DNA of 64,000 nt from Euglena gracilis (GCA_039621445.1 CP154957.1:41070011-41134010), one strand, 5' to 3'. Positions 1 through 11,689 are shown, counted from the first letter of the stretch. Made by a program: numbers and translations. The notes: generated from the letters alone by a model not told the origin.

Positions 1-129
1 GCCATAATCCTCTGAGAAGCGCCATAAAACAACAAAGCGACCCAAAGGAATTTGCAATGCCCAGAAACATTGCAGCCTCAATATAGCTTTTGCAGGGGGA
101 GTTCAAGAAAACATTCGTTCGAGAAAACC

Positions 130-328
130 ACCCTCACCCCCCCTCAAAGTGTCCCCAAAGTGGCCAAAATTTTTTTGGCAAGCCTTGGTTTACCCCCCTC
201 AAAATGGCCACTTTCTTTCGGCGCCTTTGGCAAAATTTGACCCCCCCCAAAGTGTTTGCCCCCCAGAGTGGCCGTTTTGGGGTCCCACGGTGCTGGGAGG
301 GTGGCAACTTTGAGGTGGGGGTGAGGGT
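130..328. repeat. Short TIR repeat, AAAGTGGCC family, copy 1
   Basis: The ends are inverted: ACCCTCACCCCCC on the left and GGGGGTGAGGGT on the right. The interior repeats AAAGTGGCC and its complement. Relatives lie near 3131, 13185, 26902 and 46456. It looks like a small non-autonomous element; the superfamily is not determined. No clear target duplication was seen at this copy. Confidence 0.6.
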
Positions 329-331
329 ACC

Positions 332-1149
332 CCTGGTTTACCTCATTAATATCCCTGATAATCCCAATATTTCTGGTGGTTTTCTCTTCCTGTGGCAATT
401 TTGCCTTCACTTCAGTGTGGGGTGGTTATTACTTAGGCAACCAAAAAAGGCCCAGAAGGGGGTTTTATTCTTTCGGGATAAAATTTTTCCCAAAAAAGAA
501 AACAAATGGAAAGCATGTGCATATTTCTTCAAAGGCAGCAGGCAAAAGCATTGAAAAAAATCACCCACAGATGTAATGACAATATAAACTGTTGATTATG
601 CGATGAATAGAAGCATTAATTCCATAGACAAATACTTCTGAATTTTCCAACTGGTGTTTGGGAGAAAGACATCATACGGGTGGAAATGGCAAAACAATCC
701 ATCACTGGTTTTTGGTGCTGCCCCCAAAAAACAACAACATTTCATGAGCCAAAATGATTTGTCTGGTAGCGACGGGGGGCAAATCCCTGCATATCTCTCC
801 ACATCAAAAAGCAGTCAAACGTCACAAGAGACCATTAGATGAAGGGGACGCCAACTTAACTTTGCTGACTTACAAAAGCAGCAGCCTGGACACTGCTCGC
901 CTTGCTGGTTGATGTACATGAAAATGGGGCGATGGAGGAGACACCGTAAAAAAGATCGTTGAGTCCTTGTCCCCATCATCACAACTCTGGCATGAAAAGC
1001 GAGAAATGACCCAAATATGGCATCGTTCGCCAACCCCATAGAGGTTTTAAACTCCAAAGAACTACATTGACTTGATATGATTGATGGTTTGACATTTTTG
1101 AGGGGGGGAACTGGAGAAGAGCTGGTGAAACGTAAAAACACAATAATTC
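332..1149. other. No gene recognised
   Basis: The open frames here are short and overlap on both strands. None carries a domain or a convincing splice context. No repeat shared with the rest of the window was noticed. Confidence 0.4.
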
Positions 1150-1426
1150 AAAAGAAAATCTGAGAAGAAGAGCATCAGGACTGTTTGCTGTTAGAGCCGA
1201 CACTTCATCATAGCATGGAAGAGTAGTTGGGCATACTTCTGTTCCTTCACTAAAATCATAATTGTCCTCCAAATCCGACTGTGCCCACCCCACTTCGGTG
1301 GTGTGTGCCGGTGGGTTGGCAGTAGCTGACGAATCGCTACCTCCAGCTGGGCTGTGCTTGGAACCTCGGTGTTCCTCATTGCTTTCATCTGACGTCCCTG
1401 ATGTGTCCTCCACTTGTTCCGAATGT
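1150..1426 (-). CDS. Exon-like open frame, Ser/Glu-rich, unknown product
   Basis: On the minus strand a pyrimidine-rich tract ending CTATTTTTCAG stands immediately before an open frame that begins HSEQVEDTSG. The frame is rich in Ser, Glu, Asp and Thr (for example SDESNEEHRG and SQSDLED-like stretches). That composition suits a disordered, acidic protein segment rather than random AT-rich translation. I recognise no family. The 3' limit of the exon is uncertain: the frame stays open to about 979 but becomes hydrophobic and less protein-like below about 1150. No partner exon is identified upstream, where the DNA turns AT-rich. It may be one internal exon of a gene running right to left, or a chance open frame. 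Confidence 0.3.
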
Positions 1427-1559
1427 CTGAAAAATAGAGGGTTCTGAAAATGGCAAAGCTTAAACACCGAAAAATCCACAAATATAACCAATCCTTGGAA
1501 TTCTTCATTGGACATCCCATATTGTACCATGAACGCCATATGCAACACTATCTCACATT

Positions 1560-1690
1560 AAACTATCATACACAACATGAAATAAATAAATAAATTGAAA
1601 AAAATATATGATATAATAAAATAAAATTATTATAATAGAATAGATCAATCTTAATTTAATAAATTATAATTTCATTTTTCGGAAAGATTC
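1560..1690. other. AT-rich tract
   Basis: Almost entirely A and T, with repeated AATAAAT and ATAATA strings. It stands out from the flanking DNA. It could be intronic or intergenic; no gene is seen. Confidence 0.5.
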
Positions 1691-2029
1691 AACAAAAACA
1701 GATTCAATCGATTGTAGCAAAACCGAAGACGCTATCAGCGATTAGGAGTCTGGCAGAATGCACAACATACAAAAATGAGAACGTGTCCACAAGAGAATAT
1801 GGATGTACCCTCTCTTCGAGATCGGGCTGCAAAAAAATAATAAATAATAAATAACATTTCCAATCCTTGGGATGGAAATTCTGATAATGACAAAGCAATT
1901 TTTTTTTAAAAAAATTCACTGAAACTCAGATCCTACCGGTGAGTTTTTTGACAGGATTTCAAAAAAATCTTGGCAGGGAGTTATTCAGGTTTTTCTTGTT
2001 AGCCCCAAACATAAACAACTGATTGATTG

Positions 2030-2245
2030 TATCTGGGTTTCCGAAGATTGACTCCAGGGGTTGCTTATATCTGGGGTGTTTGGGAAATGCTGATTTCTGC
2101 GGCTTTTTTGTGCTGTTTTAATGAAATTTCTTTCACGACTCCAGTCAGGGGTTGCTGAAATTTGGGTGTCGTCCAAAAAAAATCAGCCATAGGGTTGCTT
2201 ATATTTGGCTGTTGCTTATTCTGAGGGGTTGCTCATATGTTGGGG
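2030..2245. repeat. Degenerate GGGTTGCTTATAT repeat
   Basis: The motif GGGTTGCT(T/C)ATAT with variants recurs near 2050, 2152, 2193 and 2224, with uneven spacing. It is not periodic enough to call a minisatellite. Confidence 0.4.
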
Positions 2246-3130
2246 GGCTTTACAGTGGGGACCCTCAAGAGAAGTCGAACCTGCCTTGATCGCAGCAAAC
2301 AAGAATGCTGGCACAAGAAAGATCTTTCTGTCGAGCAACAATGACTGAACAATGTCTTTGTCCTTTTTGGGAAAATTTTTGAGCGTTGATTGAAACTCTC
2401 AGCTTGAACAATCTCAGAACGCAGGAAACAAAAACTTGAGATTTCTGGGAAAGATCTCTTCACTGGGAGGGGGACCGAGGGCATAGGGGACAGGGCACCT
2501 CCCCTCATACATCAAGAACAGCAAGAGCACTTTTGGAAAGAGCCCAAGCAAAAAGAAAATAAACAGAAAGGTGTGGCAGACCAAATTAGCTGATGGGTGG
2601 TTGTGGAAAAGCTCAAGCTCCACAGAGAGCTGCACTCTCCATTCCTTCACAGCCTGCAAACGTGATGGTGTGCAAAAATATATTGCAAAAAAATGTTATC
2701 GCAGAAAATGCCAGCATCAAATTACCAATTACATACAATAGTGGGGGAAACCCAACCAGAAACAAATGCTGACGGAAAAATCCTCTCGGGAAAGATATTG
2801 GACAAATCCTGAAAATGCCAGAAAAAATCTGGACGCCCACTTACACCAAACACTCACAATTTTGGGACTTACTGCCAAAATTGTTCACCACTTTTGCCAC
2901 AATTTTGGGCTCTTTTGTAAGAACACCTGGGACCTTTCGCCAAAATCTTTGAGGCTGGTGGGCAAATTTTTGAGATTCTGTTGCAGAGACTTTCATACTT
3001 GGCGGTCAAAAATTTTGGGACAGTTGCAAAAGCTCTCTAAATCCAACAAATCGCTGGATGTGCAATCTCTGAACAAATCGGTGCAACGCCACAGCTCTTC
3101 AGAGCAACACAGCTGATCAATTGAGATCAT
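2246..3130. other. No gene recognised
   Basis: Frames of 60 to 120 codons occur on both strands with no domain, clear splice context or shared repeat. Confidence 0.35.
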
Positions 3131-3323
3131 ACCCTCACCCCCCCCCCTAAAATTTGGCCAATTCTTTTTGCCAAATTTTGGTTTACCTTCCTCAAAATGG
3201 CCATTTGCCTTCGACGCCAAAGAGGCCAAAATTTGAACCCCTCCCGAAGTGCCTGCTCCCTAGAGTGGCCATTTTGGGGGTTCACAGTGCCTGAAGGGTG
3301 GCCACTTTGGGGGGGGTGAGGAT
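3131..3323. repeat. AAAGTGGCC TIR repeat, copy 2
   Basis: It begins ACCCTCACCCCCC and ends GGGGGTGAGGAT, with AAATTTGGCC/GGCCACTTTG motifs inside as in the copy at 130. The flanks show no obvious direct repeat. Confidence 0.55.
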
Positions 3324-4182
3324 AGTGGCAACATTGGGGGGGGGGGGATATAGGGGGCATAGTGGGATTTGTCATGACTTTTCTCATTTGGCAACCTTTA
3401 AAATTTTCAAAACAGTCGCTTTTGGGGGGGTTTTCTGAGCCCTTTTTGCAGCCTTGCCGAAATTGGCCATCTTGTCCTGGAGGCCGATGAGCCAATTGGG
3501 GGGGGGGGGATGGGGGGGGTGCGGGTGACGTATTTTTTTGGCTGATTTTGTTGCCAAAAATGGGTATTTTTGGCAAGTGGGTACTAAAATTTTTCCACTA
3601 GCTAGCTCTGCTAGCGGACCCCCCTGGGGACTCCGTCTTGAGTCCGTCTGAGTTTCAGGACAGAGTATGCGTCTAAGACGCAGTTTTTGCTACACAGGAT
3701 GTCCTCCAGTTTGCCCTCGGTCAGACGACGATACCTCCTTTGGTCAACGGGCTGTGTGTGTAGCATTCAATCCGGCGTAACTGGCCTTTTTGGTTTTTTT
3801 AAAAAAAAGAGCAAAAATATAAAAAAATTAAAAAAACATCTTTTTGGCTTTGTTTTGAACGAGCTGCTAGCTGTGCCAGGGCTTAGATGGACAGACATTC
3901 ATAAAACACACTGCAGGCAAAGGGTAACAAAAAAAATTGGCAAGCCCCAAAAACTTGCAAAAAAATTCCAAAACTGCCAGACCACAGAGTCCCAAATCTC
4001 TGACAAAACAATTCCTTTTATTTTCAAAAAGTTTCCAAAAATTTTTGGCAAAAGTGCGCAAAATTATGGCAAAAAGTAGTACACGAATATTTTCCAAAAG
4101 GTACAAAAAATTTTTGGGGCAAAAATGTCAAAAATTATGGCAAAACATCCCGGAAACTGTGTGTGTGTGTGTTAGGTGTAAA
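3324..4182. other. G-run and A/T-run spacer
   Basis: G runs lie near 3340 and 3500, followed by CAAAAATTTTTGGCA-type low-complexity DNA (3900-4150) and a short GT run at 4158. The 130-codon plus frame here is Lys/Phe-rich because of the A/T runs and is not supported as a gene. Confidence 0.35.
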
Positions 4183-4515
4183 CCCCACCCCCCACTTATA
4201 AACCCCCCCTCACTTATAAAACCCCCCCACTTATGAACCCCCCCTCGGGCCGACCAACCAAACCGGATCCTATAACCCCCCCCCCCCCCTGGGGAAGAAA
4301 AATGGAAACCATCGCGGACGATTTTTTCGGCCGCAATCCACCCAAAGACTAATTTTTGGCAATTTTTTGAGGCCGACCATCATCAAAAATGCCGTCGGAT
4401 TTTCACCAACAATTCCGGATCCTGTAACCCCCCCCACTTATAACCCCCCCCTTCGGCCGGCCAACCAAACCAGATCCATTAAACCCCGGGGGGTTTATAA
4501 ATGGGGGGGGGATAT
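4183..4515. repeat. ACTTATAAACCCCCC repeat block
   Basis: Several copies of ACTTATAAACCCCCC are interleaved with CGGCC(G)ACCAACCAAACC and GGATCC-like strings. The block ends in the reverse complement, GGGGTTTATAAATGGGGG. Related sequence is at 11740-11830 and 12745-12785. This is an inverted-end repeat family with C/G runs. Confidence 0.5.
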
Positions 4516-5193
4516 GAAGGCCAGGAAAAATTCTGGACAAAAGTTTTTGTGAACACTTTATGAAATCCATCAGAATTCACATCAAAAACCCCAGGTTTTT
4601 CAAACCCAACGTTCAAAAATTGGTGAGATCACAAACTCTAAATTGCGATACACATCAAAGAACACGTTCTTTAATTTTGATGATCAATACTTTAATTTTG
4701 CGGAATTTTTCCCACAACAGCAGTTTTTTCTGTTCGAGTTCCCCCTGGTACTTTACAACCCCCCTCCCTTGAACAAAACTGCCACACAACAGGTCAAATA
4801 ATCCCAGACAACGCCTAGTTCGCCAAGTTCAGGGACAGATATACAAAAAAATATCAGAACATTAAACCCTTGATCCGTTCTGTGTGTGCATTCTGTGAAC
4901 ATGCGATAGATACAAATCAGGTTTTTTTTTGAACACCCATCCTCCCCAAAACAGCCTGGCTTCAAATCATCCGCGAGTGATTCTTTTTTGAGCCCCCAAC
5001 TGGCAAAACTTTATAAACAGCACCTTGCAAAATGGGGGGGGGGAAGGCTGGGTATGGGAAGGCTGAAGGTATGTTGCCGAAGCCATACAGGGGGAGCCAC
5101 AAAGGGCTTGATAAACGCTGGGGCACAATATGGTGATACTTATCTTTAAAAAAAAATTGGTTCTCTTTGTGTATATTTTGACTGCCTTCAATC
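4516..5193. other. No gene recognised
   Basis: No domain-bearing frame, shared repeat or convincing splice pair was seen. Confidence 0.3.
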
Positions 5194-5411
5194 TCACACA
5201 GACTTTTTTGGTGACACCCGAAAATTTGGGGAGGGGAGGCTGAAGCTAAGGACAAAAAGCCTTGGAACCTGCTCCCATAAGGACCTTGGGACGCCACGTA
5301 AAAGACGACGCAAGGAGGCTTGCACTTCAGCGTCGTCAAGCTGAAGGCACTGGATCCAAATGGCATGGTCGCGGTGGACTGCCTTCTCGTGCAAAGCTCG
5401 CACAAAAGAAT
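5194..5411 (-). CDS. Exon-like open frame, unknown product
   Basis: The minus strand shows a strong acceptor-like sequence, CCCTCCCCGTCGCAG, directly before an open frame reading SFVRALHEKAVHRD and then a helical, charged stretch (QASLRRLLRGVPRSLWEQV). The balanced Arg/Glu/Leu composition is unlike the simple-sequence frames around it. The frame runs to a stop near 5194, but the last 25 residues become Ser/Pro/Phe-rich, so the real exon probably ends nearer 5260. No GT donor is clearly best. The family is not recognised. It may be an internal exon of a gene running right to left. Confidence 0.3.
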
Positions 5412-5545
5412 CTGCGACGGGGAGGGGGTTTGACTCCGGTGCGAGACCATTTTAGCCTTAGGGGTTGCCATGCCCACCCAACCCAGGGGAAGGGAAATCA
5501 CTCTCCAGTCTATTAAAGAACTAGCCAATCACCCCAAATGACTCC

Positions 5546-5782
5546 ATGAATGAAGCACATGCCAGTCCTATGTGCCACTGTGAGAACATGGGATGGGACC
5601 GAAAAAGTAAATTTCCGACAAGCATTCAAAACATAGATGCACAATCAGAAAGATACATGGAACACAACCACCACAAATGTCTTTCCTCAGTTCTCGTCGA
5701 TGATGGAAACTCAGCTGAGTCTGAGAAAAATGACAATAAAAAATCAGATACGTCAGATTTCAATTGTTTAATGTGTTTGTGA
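5546..5782 (+). CDS. Open frame or terminal exon, acidic C-terminus, unknown product
   Basis: This 78-codon frame starts at an ATG. It has a His/Cys-containing first half and an acidic, Asn/Asp/Ser-rich second half (VDDGNSAESEKNDNKK), and it ends in CLMCL before TGA. Base use is less repetitive than in the neighbouring DNA, and the TATGG microsatellite begins 150 bp downstream. No domain is recognised. It could be a small complete gene or the last exon of a larger one; the start codon is not independently supported. Confidence 0.35.
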   Translation: MNEAHASPMCHCENMGWDRKSKFPTSIQNIDAQSERYMEHNHHKCLSSVLVDDGNSAESEKNDNKKSDTSDFNCLMCL

Positions 5783-5934
5783 GGTCTTTTGTCATTGGTT
5801 TGGGGCTCTTAAATCTAGATGTTCGGTTGAACCAATGCCTTTGAACCAACAGCCTTCTTCCCAATGAATTTTACTTGAATTCTATTGTGCTTGAATTTGG
5901 CTGCATGGCTTTGTTCACTGATATTATTGTGATT

Positions 5935-6146
5935 ATGGTATGGTATGGTATGGTATGGTATGGTATGGTATGGTATGGTATGGTATGGTATGGTATGGTA
6001 TGGTATGGTATGGTATGGTATGGTATGGTGTGGTATGGTATGGTATGGTATGGTATGGTTTGGTATGGTATGGTATGGTATGGTATGGTATGGTATGGTA
6101 TGGTATGGTATGGTATGGTATGGTATGGTATGGTATGGTATGGTAT
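5935..6146. repeat. (TATGG)n pentanucleotide microsatellite
   Basis: About 210 bp of near-perfect TATGG units, with single-base interruptions at 6030 (GTGTGG) and 6060 (GTTTGG). It decays into GGTAC units at 6151-6168. It is open in several frames on both strands because the unit contains no stop in those frames. Confidence 0.97.
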
Positions 6147-6210
6147 GTATGGTACGGTACGGTACGGTATGGATGGTGTGGTGTGGTGTGCTGTGGTGTA
6201 TTGTATTGTG

Positions 6211-6268
6211 TTGCATTGCATTGCATTGCATTGCATTGCATTGCATTGCATTGCATTGCATTGCATTG
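6211..6268. repeat. (TTGCA)n pentanucleotide microsatellite
   Basis: About eleven TTGCA units follow the TATGG array after a short degenerate bridge (GTGTGGTGTGCTG). A decayed TTGCA/TTGTA tail continues to about 6410. Confidence 0.95.
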
Positions 6269-6905
6269 TACTGGACTATGGGCATGGTATTGTACTGGAC
6301 TATTGCACTGGAATGTATTGTATTGCACTGCACTGTGCTGCATTGTGTTGTATTGCATATTGTCTTGCGCTGTAACATGTGTATTTATTGCATTGTTTTG
6401 TATTGCATTGGCGAAGTCCTCCCTGAGGAGAACTGGAACTGAAAAAGCCTCTGGGGGGTTGACCCCTTTCCTGGGAGGTGGGAAGTGGAGGAGGCATAAA
6501 ATAAAAAGGAGTGTTCTGTAGCTCAGCTGGAATCAAACAATAACAACAACAACAATTGAAATTTCTTTTGTTAAAAATACTACCAGTGTTAAACCTCAAA
6601 TTTTATGCTTCTAAGACGGCAACGTACAAGCGAGAAAATCACACAGGGAAAAATAATTCTGATTGCAAATATATTAATATATGAAAATATGTTTACATTG
6701 AATTTGTTAAATATGTAGAACATGTACAGAAATATGCGTGTGTATCTCTGTCTCTGTCTCTGCCTGTCTCATTTAAAATGTTAGTGTCACAAAACAAAGT
6801 TGAAAAGCGTGCAGGATATTGAGCCTCCAAAGCAATTGAAACCAATTTGAACATCTGCTTCATGCGTTGTTGTTTTTTTTGGCTTTGTCATTTTCTTGTC
6901 ATCAG

Positions 6906-7136
6906 GCCATCGAATTGAAAGACACAGCGTGTAAACTCGTAAAACATTTTCATGAAACGAAATTTAAAACATCTCCATGTGCTGTTCTTTCAGCTTTTAA
7001 GCATCAAATTTACTTTTATCGCAAATGGTCTCAAACATTTAAACATTTGTGCGATAACAACAACACCAAATGCTCAGCACAGAACTCCTTGCAGCATTCC
7101 AACTTCAATGATCTGCAGGAAATGAATCAAAAGTAA
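6906..7136 (+). CDS. Terminal-exon candidate, unknown product
   Basis: An acceptor-like tract, TTTTCTTGTCATCAG, ends at 6905. From 6906 the frame reads AIELKDTACKLVKHFHETKF in phase 0 and stays open to a TAA at 7134-7136. The 76 residues include a charged helix-like start, several Cys (TACKL, SPCAVL, HLCDNN, TKCSAQ) and a Tyr/Lys/Phe-rich middle (HQIYFYRKW). The composition is far from the poly-Pro, poly-Gly and poly-Lys products of the runs nearby. No family is recognised. If the acceptor is used, this is the 3' terminal exon of a gene whose upstream part is not identified; the frame ending at 5782 is on the same strand but has its own stop. Confidence 0.4.
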   Translation, partial: AIELKDTACKLVKHFHETKFKTSPCAVLSAFKHQIYFYRKWSQTFKHLCDNNNTKCSAQNSLQHSNFNDLQEMNQK

Positions 7137-7468
7137 TGCTCAACATTGCCAGTCTTCCAAAACAAGCAATATCAACAGTCAACCCCTTAAGAACACAAAG
7201 TGGTTCCAGAAACATGCACAGAAAACAATGGCAATGCCCCCCCCCCCCCCAAAATAAGAGACCTCCCCAAATGAGACCCCCCAGAAAAAAAAAGCCGGGC
7301 CGATTGAGCAAAAACCAAAAAATAAGAACCCCCCAAAAAAGACGCCCCTTGACGGCATGAAGCCCCAGGAGGGTGAAAATTACCCTAAAAAATTGACGAA
7401 AGCCCAAATTTGGACACAAAAATGACAAAATTTCAAAAATTATAAAATAATAAAAAGAAAAAAAAAAC

Positions 7469-7798
7469 ATGGTAAATGTCAAATTATACCCCGTACACAT
7501 TGCCGTGAAGCGCCGAAAAAATTTGTGGTGTTTTGGGAACCTGAAAAATGATGCATTCTTCAGCCCCGGTCGGTCAAGAAAATATACAAAACAAGATCCC
7601 CCAGAGGTTTCTACCAACGGACCCAAAAATGAGTCTTATTTCGGGGTATGCCAAAATGAGATCATTCAAAAACCATTAAATGTTTCTGTTTTGAAGCCCA
7701 TGCATATCTTTTTCCAAGAAAGAGAAATCTTTCCCCAACAGGTGTCTAAAGAACGAAAAACAGAAGGGGATTTGGAAATTGGGGACTCACAAGCATAA
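7469..7798 (+). CDS. Open frame of 109 codons, unknown product
   Basis: It starts at an ATG just after an A-rich tract. The later part is mixed-composition and charged (FQEREIFPQQVSKERKTEG and GDLEIGDSQA) before TAA. The first 40 residues are Lys/Phe-rich and less convincing. No domain, splice site or repeat is recognised. It could be a short gene or terminal exon, or chance. Confidence 0.25.
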   Translation: MVNVKLYPVHIAVKRRKNLWCFGNLKNDAFFSPGRSRKYTKQDPPEVSTNGPKNESYFGVCQNEIIQKPLNVSVLKPMHIFFQEREIFPQQVSKERKTEGDLEIGDSQA

Positions 7799-7837
7799 CA
7801 ATACTCACGAGAGGATCAATTGGAAACAAATTCAAAC

Positions 7838-8827
7838 AAATGCTGAAATCCGCCTTTCTTTACAAAGCAGATGGAAACCCCCCCTCTAGAGATTTTACAC
7901 AGAAAACCGAAATGCAACTGCAGTTGCAATGGCGGTGTGGGGAACTGGTGTGTGGAACTCAAAAAAAGCATAAATGATGACACAAGGAATGCTCTTTAAT
8001 CACTGTGACACTTGAGCCCTTGAGAACATGCTTAAAAAAAAGTATGAACCCAAGCAAGCATTAAACCCACGCATCAAACAGGAGGGTAACAACCTATGAT
8101 AACAACTTAGGGGACAATGCGCTTGGGACACAATAAATAGCAGAAACGAGACAAATAGATAATTCTGTGTGACTTGCAGTCACACCTAGGTATCAAGAAA
8201 GGCAGAAAATCTGTCCATATAGACTCCTTTGTCAAAGTTGTTCCCGCCGATGGGCAACCTCTTGCCCACTCTCGAAGTTGTGTTTGGCGGAGAAGCAACA
8301 CTTGCCCTTCCCATTGAAGCCAGCCCTAAACAAAAAGGATCAATATTACACCAAGCGTCCGAAATGTTTGCCCACGGCTTTCAAAAAAAATTGCCCCAAC
8401 GCGTCAAAATTGTTGCCCAGCGCCTTCAAAAATTTGCCCGAAATTCTCAAAATTTTTTGCACTGCGTCCCAAAAGTATTTGAACTTATTCAGAAAAATTT
8501 GCACTCTGTCATTTTACTTTGTTCGATGAAAAAAAGCCGCACACTGCACCAATGGAAAAAGATCCTTTTTTCCAAATTTTCGGAATGGAGGCAAATGTTT
8601 TTGGGATAAGGTGCAATCATTTCTGAGATAAGGTGCAAACAAATTGGTGGCCTGCGCAAACTTTCTCCATGTAAATTGCAAAAAAAATGATAAGAAGTGC
8701 AAAAATATATGGTGTGAAATGCGAAAAAGTCCGTCGTAGGTGTGCACATTAAAAAGTGCTAGAACAAAAGGATAGGCAGGTAAAAGCCGTTCCCCCCCCC
8801 CAGTGCAAGCTGCATTCTTTCAATCTG
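7838..8827. repeat. 990-bp direct repeat, left copy (abuts gap)
   Basis: The sequence from AAATGCTGAAATCC to TTTCAATCTG recurs identically at 8841-9830, an offset of exactly 1003. It holds no recognisable gene. A 126-codon plus frame at 8229-8609 is built from CAAAATTTTTTGC-type near-repeats. Confidence 0.95.
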
Positions 8828-8840
8828 NNNNNNNNNNNNN
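8828..8840. other. Assembly gap (13 N)
   Basis: Thirteen N lie between the two identical 990-bp copies. This is the pattern expected when two contig ends that should overlap were joined with a gap instead. Confidence 0.98.
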
Positions 8841-9830
8841 AAATGCTGAAATCCGCCTTTCTTTACAAAGCAGATGGAAACCCCCCCTCTAGAGATTTTA
8901 CACAGAAAACCGAAATGCAACTGCAGTTGCAATGGCGGTGTGGGGAACTGGTGTGTGGAACTCAAAAAAAGCATAAATGATGACACAAGGAATGCTCTTT
9001 AATCACTGTGACACTTGAGCCCTTGAGAACATGCTTAAAAAAAAGTATGAACCCAAGCAAGCATTAAACCCACGCATCAAACAGGAGGGTAACAACCTAT
9101 GATAACAACTTAGGGGACAATGCGCTTGGGACACAATAAATAGCAGAAACGAGACAAATAGATAATTCTGTGTGACTTGCAGTCACACCTAGGTATCAAG
9201 AAAGGCAGAAAATCTGTCCATATAGACTCCTTTGTCAAAGTTGTTCCCGCCGATGGGCAACCTCTTGCCCACTCTCGAAGTTGTGTTTGGCGGAGAAGCA
9301 ACACTTGCCCTTCCCATTGAAGCCAGCCCTAAACAAAAAGGATCAATATTACACCAAGCGTCCGAAATGTTTGCCCACGGCTTTCAAAAAAAATTGCCCC
9401 AACGCGTCAAAATTGTTGCCCAGCGCCTTCAAAAATTTGCCCGAAATTCTCAAAATTTTTTGCACTGCGTCCCAAAAGTATTTGAACTTATTCAGAAAAA
9501 TTTGCACTCTGTCATTTTACTTTGTTCGATGAAAAAAAGCCGCACACTGCACCAATGGAAAAAGATCCTTTTTTCCAAATTTTCGGAATGGAGGCAAATG
9601 TTTTTGGGATAAGGTGCAATCATTTCTGAGATAAGGTGCAAACAAATTGGTGGCCTGCGCAAACTTTCTCCATGTAAATTGCAAAAAAAATGATAAGAAG
9701 TGCAAAAATATATGGTGTGAAATGCGAAAAAGTCCGTCGTAGGTGTGCACATTAAAAAGTGCTAGAACAAAAGGATAGGCAGGTAAAAGCCGTTCCCCCC
9801 CCCCAGTGCAAGCTGCATTCTTTCAATCTG
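8841..9830. repeat. 990-bp direct repeat, right copy
   Basis: Same length as 7838-8827 and identical in every stretch compared. The likeliest cause is an unmerged overlap at the gap; a true tandem duplication is less likely. Confidence 0.95.
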
Positions 9831-11689
9831 CAACAAGAGGGTGAATGATGCTTTCTGCTCAAAAAAATTCTCAAGCCGGGGGGGATCACTTTTTTGCTGC
9901 CGAACCTCCCTGATAGGTTCCATTGAAATAAAATTAAAACCAGCTTAGCCCAGCTGGGCTGACGCGTTTTTTCTTTTTTGCCATGAAGTACGTCTGGGGG
10001 CATCACAAGGTCTAAAACAGATTTGGAGTGGTTTATTGCGATTTGCCTCAAAAACCAGGGCCTTGTCAAAGGGCGTTTTAACCACGGCGTTGCTTAAGGA
10101 TCCCCAGGGGTCCAGTTCAGAGACTGGAAAATTTGGGCTGGCTGGAAAGGGTGCTGCCTGAATCCCCCTTCCCCACATCAGACGTTTTTAACACCTGGGG
10201 GGGGGTCCTCCACCCACCCAGCCCCCGCACCCATCCGGCGCAGGATCTCCGGCTGGGGACCCCCAAAAAATTGGGCTGTGTCTGAGGGCATTCCCAAAAA
10301 AATTTCAGCACTTTGTGCCGAAGCCCATACCCAGGACTCTGGCACGGGAGCCCCCCCCCCCCCCCAGAGGACTTCTGACTTAAAAACAAGCCTGCCCCCT
10401 GGGCTGGGCCTGACCTGGGGTCGAACCGGGTTCCAAAAAAATCGAAACTGCAAAAAATGACAAAAAAAAACTGCCAATTATTCTCCGATTTTTTGGTCCA
10501 AAATTTGCCCTGGCCAGCCCTTTTCCGACCCATTTTCACCAATTTTTGACCCATTTTTGGCCCATTTTTGCACCCCCGAAAAAAAAGCAAAAAATCTGGG
10601 TGGAAAGAAATAAATCGTTGGGAGGGAGGGAAAGGGGGTTCAGGGCTGGAAAAAGGGTGCTGGCTGGCTGGCTGGACCCCCCCCCCCCAGAGGGTGGGGC
10701 CAAATTTTTTTAAGCAACGCCCTGATTTTAACTGAAAACCCAAGATGCGAAATGTGCTGATGCTAATGTGCGTTCAACCAGCACCTTCCTCCAGCTGGCG
10801 GGTGGACCCCTCCCCCCAAGTCCTCAAGGAAGCCACATGTAAGGGCACAGAAATGTAAGAGAACTTCAGCATTCGTTGTTTAGACTTTGTTTTGATTTCT
10901 TTTCATTGCCAAAGAAGTAAAGCTTCCTTCCCTCAAAACACACCTTGAAGACAGCCAAAGTGAGAGACTTCATTGTGCTATGGCAAATCTTTATAAAACG
11001 TTGGACTTTGATGACTGTGGGTAGGAAAACAGGTGACATTCTTGCAGAAGATTTTGCACGAAAAGATGGGCTGGGCAAGGGGTCTGGCCGTGGAAGGGGG
11101 GGGATCGTGTCCAGCAGAGGTCATTTTTAAAACCCAGGGGTGAAAAGAGGTTTCAGGCAACATGAACATCACTCGAAATCGGACTCGCAAAAAAAAGGAT
11201 GCCATCCAGGACACCAACTCTAATGCAGAAAAAGGGCAGGGGATGCTGGTTCTGTGAACCCGGCGTCCTGGACACAGGTTCTTTCTGAAGGACAGAACCG
11301 GAGCCCCCCCACCCTTTTTTAAAGCAGCATGCCGGATTCATAACAGACTGGGCGTACCAAGGCAAAGAGCTCAGTGCTACACAAAACCTGGTCGACACGG
11401 GGGGTTTGTACACAGGGGTTCTTTTTAAGACTGGGGGGAGGGGGGGTCTCCCCCACCCTCCTCCCCCTGGGTCCCCCGGGGGGGGGGGGGGGGGGTCCCG
11501 GGGACCCACTCAAAAATTGCAAAAAAAAATCCAAAAATAGCACCTTTTCAAAAAATTTCGGTGCCTTCGGCGCCGAAAAGTACATCCCACTCCCCCTGGG
11601 AGGACCCCCCACTCCCAGGGGGGGGGGGTGGGATATACGGGGCTCGGCCGGACCCACCCACCCTGGCCCCCCTCCCCCCGGGGTCCATG
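9831..11689. other. C/G-run-rich spacer, no gene recognised
   Basis: C runs lie at about 10349 and 10678, and opposed C/G runs at 11455-11500. The CTGGCTGGCTGG triplet sits at 10660. Long frames here are Pro/Gly-rich products of those runs on both strands. A short plus frame at 10945-11130 is the least repetitive but has no support. Confidence 0.4.

Noticed and set aside
4140-4175. Telomere-like or GT-repeat signal
   Set aside because: Only a short GT run followed by AACCCC words of the ACTTATAAACCCCC family. No regular telomeric repeat.
5871-6521. Frames of 130-190 codons on both strands (YGMVW, YHTIP repeats)
   Set aside because: They are translations of the TATGG and TTGCA microsatellites, open in several frames at once.
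8229-8609. 126-codon plus frame, duplicated at 9232-9612
   Set aside because: The sequence is made of CAAAATTTTTTGC-type near-repeats and lies in the artefactual 990-bp duplicate. No domain.
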